Shown: piece by piece, positions 1 through 5,320 of the stretch | How the letters are laid out: each line of letters opens with the position of its first letter | How positions within the stretch are numbered: the stretch's first letter is position 1 | Origin: an uncultured beta proteobacterium | GTDB taxonomy: Bacteria; Pseudomonadota; Gammaproteobacteria; Burkholderiales; Burkholderiaceae_C | DNA length: 11,962 nt | Assembly: GCA_903920405.1 (NCBI GenBank) | Contig: CAIXMC010000369.1 | Span: 1 to 11,962 of the forward strand | Direction of reading: 5' to 3' | Program-made: the position numbers and the translations under genes | Notes under the pieces: generated by a model | What the model saw: the letters and a program-made list of their open reading frames with translations, nothing else | Database searches by the model: none | Told to the model about the DNA's origin: nothing

Positions 1-668
1 GTCAGTCCATTCGCATCATTCCGATGGGGTTTGGCATCGCCTCGACCATGGATCAGCGCTACACCATGATCCAGATTACTGATGTAACGCACTCTGTGCT
101 GCGTGAGCGTTTACTCAAGGCGCAAGCAAGCAAGTTGCAGGGAATAGCCAATCTGGATGTACTCACGGGATTGGGCAACCGTCGGGAGCTAGATGAAAAG
201 TTGGCTCAGGAACTGCGTTTGGCCACCCGGGAAAATTCTACCTTGGCTCTTGTGATGTTTGACATTGATTATTTTAAACAATTCAACGATTTATATGGTC
301 ATTTGGCAGGTGACGAGTGTTTGCGGCGCGTGGCAGACACTCTGCGCGAGGTCTGTCGTAGGCCACAAGATGTGGTGGCGCGGTTTGGCGGTGAAGAAAT
401 CGTTGTCATTTTGCCTAAAACAGATCGCGCAGGGGCCATGCAGGTTGCCAATGAAGCTTTGCAACAGGTTCGTCATTTGCCCATTCCCCATGCGGGTAGC
501 ATGGTCTCGGATGTACTGACCTTGAGCGCCGGAGTTGCCGTGAGTGATCCTGCCCATGCGCTCACGCCCAAAGCCTTGCTGGAGTTGGCCGATCGAGCAC
601 TTTATGCTGCCAAGGCAAGTGGTCGCAACAGAGTTTGTGTTGACAACGCCCAAAATCTTGCCGAGTGA
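1..668 (+). CDS. Diguanylate cyclase (PAS-GGDEF), 5'-truncated by window edge
   Basis: The product makes cyclic di-GMP from two GTP. The frame is open from base 3 with no stop upstream, so the gene starts outside the window and the ATG at 24 is probably internal. Counting from that ATG, residues 1-35 look like the end of a PAS sensor domain (IQITDVTHSVLRER), followed by a linker and a GGDEF domain from about residue 43 (LDVLTGLGNRREL). The catalytic motif is GGEEI at 122-126, a common active variant of GGEEF. The metal-binding stretch DIDYFKQFNDLYGH begins at 80. An inhibitory I-site RxxD is present as RPQD at 113-116, exactly five residues before the GGEE, so feedback inhibition by cyclic di-GMP is likely. 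The domain ends normally (ADRALYAAKASGRNRV). The signal it senses and its partners are not visible. Confidence 0.93.
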   Translation, partial: QSIRIIPMGFGIASTMDQRYTMIQITDVTHSVLRERLLKAQASKLQGIANLDVLTGLGNRRELDEKLAQELRLATRENSTLALVMFDIDYFKQFNDLYGHLAGDECLRRVADTLREVCRRPQDVVARFGGEEIVVILPKTDRAGAMQVANEALQQVRHLPIPHAGSMVSDVLTLSAGVAVSDPAHALTPKALLELADRALYAAKASGRNRVCVDNAQNLAE

Positions 669-729
669 CGTTATTTGGCCTGGTTCTGCGCTGCCTGTCA
701 TCCCCGTATTTTTTTTATATCTGTATTCC

Positions 730-1434
730 ATGTCTATTTTTCTGCCTGTTATCGTCACGTTTTTTGCTTATTTGGTAGGTTCTTTGTCGTTTGCAGTGAT
801 GGTCAGTCGCTGGATGGGCTTGAGTGATCCTCGCACCTTTGGCAGCCAAAACCCAGGGGCAACCAATGTGTTGCGAACAGGCTCCAAGGCTGCTGCCGTT
901 CTCACGCTGGCACTGGATGTCACCAAGGGTTGGTTGCCGGTGGAACTGGTTAAGTGGCTGGGGCCGTCTTATGGCTTGGGTGATGGCACGGTGGCACTGG
1001 TGGGGTTGGCGGTATTTTTGGGACATGTCTATCCCGTTTTTTTTCGGTTTGCTGGTGGAAAAGGGGTGGCGACAGCCTTGGGGGTTTTGTTGGGCACGAG
1101 CGTATGGCTAGGTGTGGCAGCGGTACTGATTTGGGTGGTCATGGCGTTGGTGTTTCGTTATTCGTCTCTGGCCGCTGTCTGTTCTGCCGTGTTGGCACCG
1201 ATGGTTTATGTGTTGGGGGATGGAGAGTTGTGGATCAGGAACAAGAGCGTGACGCTTGGCATTGCTGTGATGGCACTTTTTTTGCTGTACCGTCATGCCC
1301 CCAACATCAACCGTCTGATTTTGGGGACTGAATCTTGCATCGGCAAAAAAGTCACATCCCCTGCCAAACCGTCACATCACAGACCTCATCGTGAACACAA
1401 GCCCCATTCCAATCACTCTGGCGATGCACCATGA
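730..1434 (+). CDS. plsY: Glycerol-3-phosphate acyltransferase PlsY
   Basis: Integral membrane enzyme that moves the acyl group of acyl-phosphate (made by PlsX) onto glycerol-3-phosphate to give lysophosphatidic acid, the first step of phospholipid synthesis. The 234-residue protein has about five hydrophobic segments and the family motifs: GSQNPGATNVLRTG at 38-51, DVTKG at 63-67, GHVYPVFFRFAGGKGVATALG (98-118) in the cytosolic loop, and RHAPNINRLILGTE at 188-201. I chose the ATG at 730 because the N-terminal membrane segment starts there. An in-frame ATG at 544 would overlap the GGDEF gene and add a non-hydrophobic leader unlike the family. No clear Shine-Dalgarno is seen. The protein is about 30 residues longer than usual because of a His/Pro-rich tail after residue 204. 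Its stop overlaps the next start (ATGA), suggesting coupled translation. Confidence 0.95.
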   Translation: MSIFLPVIVTFFAYLVGSLSFAVMVSRWMGLSDPRTFGSQNPGATNVLRTGSKAAAVLTLALDVTKGWLPVELVKWLGPSYGLGDGTVALVGLAVFLGHVYPVFFRFAGGKGVATALGVLLGTSVWLGVAAVLIWVVMALVFRYSSLAAVCSAVLAPMVYVLGDGELWIRNKSVTLGIAVMALFLLYRHAPNINRLILGTESCIGKKVTSPAKPSHHRPHREHKPHSNHSGDAP

Positions 1435-2183
1435 AACTCTGCATTCTTGAAAACGACGACATTGACCCTGATATTGCTCCAACGTATATTGGCTATGGTG
1501 CCATGTTTGATCGCCTGCTGCGCCATGCAGGTGCCACAGGGCAGTTTGATATTTTCAACACATTTCATGGCCAATATCCCGATTCTTTTGACGATTTTGA
1601 TGCTGTGCTTCTTACTGGCAGCCGTGCGGATTCCTTTTCTGAAGAGCCTTGGATACGCAAGCTGCGCCATACTGTCTTGCAACTGTTGCACACTCCAAAA
1701 AAAATCATCGGCGTGTGCTTTGGTCACCAATTGGTGGCCATGTGTTTGGGGGCACGTGTGGGCAGGGCGCCGCAGGGTTGGGGTGTGGGGCGCTTGCAAT
1801 ACCAGTGGCTGGCAACCGATATGTCACCTGGACGTACCCAAATAGCCCTGTTGGCCAGTCATCAGGATCAGGTGTTTGATCTGCCTGCGGGAGCACGACG
1901 ATTGGCCACCAGCGATTTTTACCCGGTGGCAGCTTTTGCACTTCAAGACCGTGTGCTTTGTGTCCAGGCGAATCCCGAGTTTGTTGAAGATTACAGCGCT
2001 TATTTGTTGAACAAACGCCGATCTGTTCTGGACGAAGCGCTTTACACATTGAGCATGCACAGCCTGGCATTAGGTATGCACCACTTATTATTACTCCCAA
2101 AAATCATGGCGACTTGTCAAAAAATCAATCAGTTGCGATGTGTTTTTGGAGCAACAATAAGTGGGACATCCCTTAGGCCATGA
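1431..2183 (+). CDS. Class I glutamine amidotransferase-like protein, C-terminus replaced by a small insertion; probably decaying
   Basis: This is a class I glutamine amidotransferase fold of the stand-alone, GMP-synthase-like type. The nucleophile elbow is GVCFGHQ with Cys96. Other landmarks are LLTGSRADSF near 61-70 and SHQDQV at 143-148. The usual Q-x-HPE motif that supplies the catalytic His and Glu reads QANPEF at 179-184, so the expected His is Asn181 while Glu183 is kept. Family-like sequence stops at Gly215. The last 35 residues are encoded by a palindromic insertion (2073-2172) that shifts the frame and ends at a TGA at 2181. Without the insertion the frame runs on to 2241 and gives a 235-residue protein. 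The start overlaps plsY by 4 bp, so expression probably depends on plsY translation. The substrate is unknown. A missing catalytic residue plus a broken C-terminus suggests loss of glutaminase function. Confidence 0.85.
   Translation: MKLCILENDDIDPDIAPTYIGYGAMFDRLLRHAGATGQFDIFNTFHGQYPDSFDDFDAVLLTGSRADSFSEEPWIRKLRHTVLQLLHTPKKIIGVCFGHQLVAMCLGARVGRAPQGWGVGRLQYQWLATDMSPGRTQIALLASHQDQVFDLPAGARRLATSDFYPVAAFALQDRVLCVQANPEFVEDYSAYLLNKRRSVLDEALYTLSMHSLALGMHHLLLLPKIMATCQKINQLRCVFGATISGTSLRP
2073..2172. mobile_element. Element A: ~100-bp palindromic MITE-like insertion inside the amidotransferase gene
   Basis: The sequence is flanked by direct repeats TTAGG at 2070-2074 and 2173-2177. The junction can be read as a 3-bp TTA duplication with ends starting GG, or as a 5-bp TTAGG duplication. 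The left arm from ATG at 2076 and the complement of the right arm from CAT at 2169 match in 18 of 22 positions, including CCACTTATT and CTCC. Further inside, CATGGCGACT (2105-2114) pairs with AGTTGCGATG (2131-2140) at 8 of 10 positions. Nearly the whole element can therefore fold into one hairpin. It carries no transposase, so a parent element would have to supply that in trans. I cannot assign an insertion-sequence family. Confidence 0.8.
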
Positions 2184-2241
2184 AGGTGATGTCATGGCAC
2201 GTATCATCGTCTCTTTTGTCAATGCGCCAAAGCCAGTCTGA
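2173..2241 (+). pseudogene. Severed native C-terminus of the glutamine amidotransferase
   Basis: In the +1 frame relative to the upstream gene, codons from 2173 read LGHEGDVMARIIVSFVNAPKPV and then TGA at 2239-2241. This resembles the final helix of YfeJ-like amidotransferases (family knowledge). Joining it to the codon TTA at 2070-2072, by deleting 103 bp, gives SMHSLALGHEGDVMARIIV without any frame correction. It therefore reads as the original 3' end, cut off by the insertion. It has no start or ribosome site of its own and should not be translated. Confidence 0.75.
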
Positions 2242-2248
2242 ATGCACC

Positions 2249-2351
2249 TATAGACTTTCAGATAAATAACTTCCATTTTGAACGAAAAAATGTATTTAAG
2301 ATCAGCAGGTTGATTGAGCCTACTTGGAAACTATTTATCTGAAAGTCTATA
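2249..2351 (+). mobile_element. Element B copy 1: 103-bp MITE with 27-bp terminal inverted repeats
   Basis: It begins TATAGACTTTCAGATAAATA and ends with the exact complement of those 20 bases. The repeats extend to 27 bp with two mismatches, ending TTCCA. The middle is AT-rich and non-coding. A second copy of identical length and orientation lies at 10232-10334, with 89 of 103 positions matching without gaps; both ends are identical and the differences are confined to the middle. The ends can be read as TA plus TAGACTTT, consistent with TA target duplication as in IS630/Tc1-like elements, but this is inference. The element fills the gap between the amidotransferase gene and the HD-GYP gene, ending 32 bp before the latter's start codon. 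Confidence 0.88.
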
Positions 2352-2353
2352 AC
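2324..2353 (+). promoter_or_regulatory. Possible sigma-70 promoter formed at the right end of element B copy 1
   Basis: TTGGAA (2324-2329) and TATAAC (2348-2353) are separated by 18 bp and match the consensus -35 and -10 at 4 and 5 of 6 positions. The -35 and most of the -10 lie inside the element, and the last two -10 bases come from the flank. Transcription would start near 2360, about 24 nt before the HD-GYP start codon. The call rests on sequence match only. Confidence 0.35.
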
Positions 2354-2383
2354 ATCTAACACCTAACAGCAAAAATTCATGAC

Positions 2384-3568
2384 ATGACCAATACCCCCAT
2401 GACTGCCATGACACCGGAAGTCAACAGTGTGCATGCACCTGAAAAGTCCACCATTTTGGTGATTGACGACACCGAAAGCTACCTGTATTTAATGCAAAGC
2501 ATTTTGTCAGATAGTTACCACGTCCAGCTTGCCAGCAGTGGTTTGCAGGGGCTGGAGATAGCCAATGCCTTTGACTCCCCTGATTTGATATTGCTGGACA
2601 TTTTGATGCCGACAATGGATGGCTATGAGGTCTGTCGCCAACTCAAAGCCAATGTCCACACGCATGATATTCCTGTTATTTTTTTAACTGCCAAATCTGC
2701 CGAAGACGACGAGAAGTTTGGGTTGGAATTGGGGGCGGTCGATTACATCACCAAGCCCATCAGCCCTGCCATTGTGTTGGCACGTTTGCGCACCCAACTC
2801 GCACTCAAGGCAGCAACTGATTTCTTGCGAGATCAAAATTCCTTTTTGGCGCATGAAGTGACCGAGCACACCCGCGAAGTGAGTGCCATTGAAGACGTTA
2901 CCATTTTGGCCATGGCCTCGCTGGCCGAAACCCGCGACTCCGACACTGGAAATCACATTCAGCGCACCCAGCGCTATGTCAAGGCGCTGGCATGGAAGCT
3001 CGCAACACACCCACGATTTTCAGAATTTTTAAGTGCGCAGACAATAGGTTTGTTGTTCAAATCAGTACCATTGCATGATATTGGCAAGGTAGGGATTCCT
3101 GATCGCATTTTGCTCAAACCCGGCAAACTCACACACGAAGAGTTTGAGATCATGAAAACCCACACCACCTTGGGGCGCGATGCGATAGCGCACGCAGAAC
3201 ACATGCTGGGATGCGAAGTGGCGTTTTTGAAAATTGCCAAGGAGATCGCTTATTCTCACCAGGAAAAATGGGATGGTACCGGCTACCCACAGGGCATTAA
3301 GGGCGATCAAATCCCGATCTCGGCGCGCCTGATGGCCTTGGCTGATGTGTATGACGCACTGATCAATCGGCGCACCTACAAAGAGCCTATGTCCCATGCA
3401 GAGGCCGTCAATATCATTGTCCAAGCCAGTGGACGGCATTTTGATCCAGACGTGGTCGACGCATTTATGGCCTTGCAAGACAATTTCCAATTCATTGCCA
3501 TGAGTTTCACCGACTCAGCAGAAGACCTTCAAATGAAAAGAAATTACATGGCCATTGCCAACATGTGA
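2384..3568 (+). CDS. Response regulator with HD-GYP cyclic-di-GMP phosphodiesterase domain (RpfG-like architecture)
   Basis: Cytoplasmic two-component output protein that hydrolyses cyclic di-GMP when its receiver domain is phosphorylated. The receiver domain (about 22-140) has the acidic pair Asp28-Asp29, phospho-acceptor Asp72 (LILLDILMPTMDGYEV), Thr102 and Lys124. After a helical linker (about 140-170), the HD-GYP domain holds HDIGKVGIPD at 231-240 and HQEKWDGTGYP at 292-302, so both the HD pair and the GYP motif are intact and activity is expected. ALADVYDALINRRTYK follows at about 318-333. The 394-residue length fits REC-HD-GYP proteins. In-frame ATGs at 2399 and 2408 are alternative starts; none has a good Shine-Dalgarno. 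No cognate kinase is adjacent; the hybrid kinase at the far end of the window is on the other strand. Element B lies directly upstream and may supply the promoter. Confidence 0.94.
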   Translation: MTNTPMTAMTPEVNSVHAPEKSTILVIDDTESYLYLMQSILSDSYHVQLASSGLQGLEIANAFDSPDLILLDILMPTMDGYEVCRQLKANVHTHDIPVIFLTAKSAEDDEKFGLELGAVDYITKPISPAIVLARLRTQLALKAATDFLRDQNSFLAHEVTEHTREVSAIEDVTILAMASLAETRDSDTGNHIQRTQRYVKALAWKLATHPRFSEFLSAQTIGLLFKSVPLHDIGKVGIPDRILLKPGKLTHEEFEIMKTHTTLGRDAIAHAEHMLGCEVAFLKIAKEIAYSHQEKWDGTGYPQGIKGDQIPISARLMALADVYDALINRRTYKEPMSHAEAVNIIVQASGRHFDPDVVDAFMALQDNFQFIAMSFTDSAEDLQMKRNYMAIANM

Positions 3569-3591
3569 CCGTTATAACCGGGTGTGTAATG

Positions 3592-3607
3592 CTTTCAGCC
3601 GTGAAAG
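3592..3607. terminator. Weak hairpin between convergent genes
   Basis: CTTTCA and TGAAAG form a perfect 6-bp stem with a 4-nt loop, 24 bp after the HD-GYP stop codon. There is no following T-tract and the stem is AT-rich, so a terminator role is only suggested by its position. Confidence 0.2.
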
Positions 3608-3657
3608 TTGGTCATCCAGTTCCAGCATGCGGTGAGATGAGAGAACGATGCCATCGA

Positions 3658-3697
3658 GTGCGTTTCAAAGTGATGTGGTGCAATACAAAAACCAAAT
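3658..3697 (+). repeat. Solo 40-nt end of element C, 18 bp past the gltD stop
   Basis: This stretch, starting GTGCGTTTCAAAGTGATGTG, matches the reverse complement of 10166-10205 at 39 of 40 positions. That interval is the right end of element C beyond its central hairpin. No matching second end is found here, so this is a truncated copy or the relic of an excision. GGTGCAA (3677-3683) and TTGCACC (3707-3713) form a further 7-bp inverted repeat around the break point. The copy is inverted relative to the one beyond gltB, so gltBD lies between inverted repeats. Confidence 0.85.
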
Positions 3698-3715
3698 TCC
3701 ATGGTGTTGCACCCC

Positions 3716-5182
3716 TCACCGCGGCAATTCACTTCCCCCCATTAAAAACGCATCCACCGCCCGTGCCGACTGTCGCCCCTCGCGAATCGCCCAGACCACC
3801 AGACTTTGACCCCTGCGCATATCTCCCGCTGCAAATACTTTGGGCACATTGGTCGCATAACCCCCAACAGCATCCGTACTGGCCAGCGCATTGCATCTTG
3901 AATCTTTCACTACTCCAAATCCATCCAGGACAGATGCAACTGGATTCACAAAGCCCATCGCCAGCAAAACCATATCAGCGGGGTAGAGTTTCTCGGTGCC
4001 TGCAACTTCTTGCATCTTGCCGTCCTTGAACACCACACGAACGGTTTTCAACCCCGTCAAACGGCCTTTTTCGCCGATAAATTCCTGTGTGGAAATGGCG
4101 AATTCGCGCACACAGCCTTCATCGTGACTGGAACTGGTGCGCAGTTTCAAAGGCCAATCGGGCCAGGTGAGGGGGCGGTTTTCTTCGATGGGGGGTTGGG
4201 GCATGACTTCAAATTGGGTGACGCTCGCAGCTCCCTGACGGTTGCTGGTGCCGACGCAGTCTGAACCCGTGTCGCCGCCGCCAATGACAATGACGTGTTT
4301 GCCGTCGGCTCGCAACTGGCCTTTGAGTTTGTCGCCGGCATTGACCTTGTTTTGCTGGGGCAAAAATTCCATGGCAAAGTGAATGCCTTCCAGATTGCGG
4401 CCTGGCACGCTCAGGTCTCTCGACTGCTCTGCGCCACCGGTGAGCAACACTGCGTCATAGTCTTGTTGCAAAAAGACAGGTGAAATCGTCTCTTTAGACC
4501 AGTTGGTCACTTTACATCCCTTTTGCAGAGTGCCGACCAGGATGCCGGTGCGAACCGTGACACCTTCGGCCTTGAGTTGTTCTATTCTGCGGTCAATGTG
4601 GGATTTGTCGAGTTTGAAATCGGGAATGCCATAGCGCAACAGACCACCTGCGCGGTCGTTTTTCTCGTACAGGGTGACGTCATGCCCTGCGCGAGCCAGT
4701 TGTTGGGCGGCGGCCATGCCGGCAGGGCCTGCACCCACAATGGCCACCCGTTTGCCGGTTTTGTGTTGGGGCGGTTGGGGCGTGACCCAGCCTTGCTCCC
4801 AGGCGTGGTCAATGATGGCATGTTCGATGGACTTGATGCCTACTGGCAATTGGTTGATGTTCAGTGTGCAGGCGGCTTCGCAAGGGGCGGGGCAGATGCG
4901 GCCTGTGAATTCTGGGAAATTGTTGGTACTGTGCAGTACGTCGATGGCGTTTTTCCAGTCGCTGCGATAGACCAGATCGTTAAAGTCTGGAATGATGTTA
5001 TTGACCGGACAGCCGTTGGTGCAAAACGGGATGCCACAGTCCATGCAGCGGGCAGCCTGTTGTTTGGCCTGTGCATCGTCCAATCCAATGACAAATTCCT
5101 GGTAATGTTTTAAGCGATCAAGGACGGGGGTGTAGCCCTCTTCGATGCGTTCAATTTCCATGAATCCTGTTGTTTTTCCCAT
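3716..5182 (-). CDS. gltD: Glutamate synthase (NADPH) small subunit
   Basis: The beta subunit takes electrons from NADPH through FAD and passes them over iron-sulfur clusters to GltB, which makes glutamate from 2-oxoglutarate and glutamine-derived ammonia. The 488-residue product is close to the family length (472 in E. coli). The N-terminal ferredoxin-like domain has cysteines 46, 49, 54, 58 ([13 protein letters not shown]) and 97, 101, 105 (CPAPCEAAC) for two 4Fe-4S clusters. GAGPAG at 150-155 begins the FAD fold, and GGGDTG at 301-306 marks the NADPH site. The C-terminus is complete ([14 protein letters not shown], then SELPR). It lies 138 bp after gltB on the same strand, in the usual gltB-gltD order, with repeat D in the gap. 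A good ribosome site precedes the ATG. The gene is intact. Confidence 0.97.
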   Translation of the reverse strand: MGKTTGFMEIERIEEGYTPVLDRLKHYQEFVIGLDDAQAKQQAARCMDCGIPFCTNGCPVNNIIPDFNDLVYRSDWKNAIDVLHSTNNFPEFTGRICPAPCEAACTLNINQLPVGIKSIEHAIIDHAWEQGWVTPQPPQHKTGKRVAIVGAGPAGMAAAQQLARAGHDVTLYEKNDRAGGLLRYGIPDFKLDKSHIDRRIEQLKAEGVTVRTGILVGTLQKGCKVTNWSKETISPVFLQQDYDAVLLTGGAEQSRDLSVPGRNLEGIHFAMEFLPQQNKVNAGDKLKGQLRADGKHVIVIGGGDTGSDCVGTSNRQGAASVTQFEVMPQPPIEENRPLTWPDWPLKLRTSSSHDEGCVREFAISTQEFIGEKGRLTGLKTVRVVFKDGKMQEVAGTEKLYPADMVLLAMGFVNPVASVLDGFGVVKDSRCNALASTDAVGGYATNVPKVFAAGDMRRGQSLVVWAIREGRQSARAVDAFLMGGSELPR

Positions 5183-5189
5183 TTTTGTT

Positions 5190-5194
5190 TCCTT
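5190..5194 (-). promoter_or_regulatory. Ribosome binding site of gltD
   Basis: AAGGA on the minus strand lies 7 nt before the ATG at 5182 and supports that start. gltD can thus be translated independently of gltB despite the 138-bp gap. Confidence 0.7.
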
Positions 5195-5221
5195 GGTGTT
5201 GGTGTGTCACATAGAAATCTG

Positions 5222-5261
5222 ACGGCCAAATGTGGAACTTATTACTGACCACATCCTTAGG
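5222..5261 (+). repeat. Repeat D copy 1, in the gltB-gltD intergenic gap
   Basis: This 40-nt sequence, starting ACGGCCAAATGTGGAACTTA, matches 10355-10394 at 37 of 40 positions in the same orientation. ATGTGG (5230-5235) and CCACAT (5248-5253) form a perfect 6-bp stem with a 13-nt loop, and ATCCTTAGGAT at the end is a short palindrome. Both copies lie just downstream of a minus-strand stop codon (gltB here, the kinase gene at 10399). It could be a remnant end of a mobile element or a transcript 3'-end structure. The gltB-gltD message should contain it. Confidence 0.8.
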
Positions 5262-5320
5262 ATAACGCGGGCAAGATGCCTTCGCTTCCAAAAGTACATT
5301 GCTTTGTTTTTAATAGCACA

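Noticed and set aside
544..729. Longer PlsY reading frame starting at the ATG at 544
   Set aside because: It overlaps the end of the GGDEF domain in another frame and adds a polar leader foreign to PlsY. The ATG at 730 begins the first membrane segment.
291..758. 155-codon open frame on the minus strand
   Set aside because: It is antisense to the GGDEF domain, and the GGDEF frame has clear motifs throughout.
3565..4029. 154-codon open frame on the + strand after the HD-GYP gene
   Set aside because: More than two thirds is antisense to gltD and the rest crosses the element C end. The protein is low-complexity Pro/His/Cys-rich without family character.
4523..5113. 196-codon open frame on the + strand opposite gltD
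   Set aside because: It is antisense to strongly conserved gltD sequence, has no family features, and is typical of shadow frames opposite biased codons.
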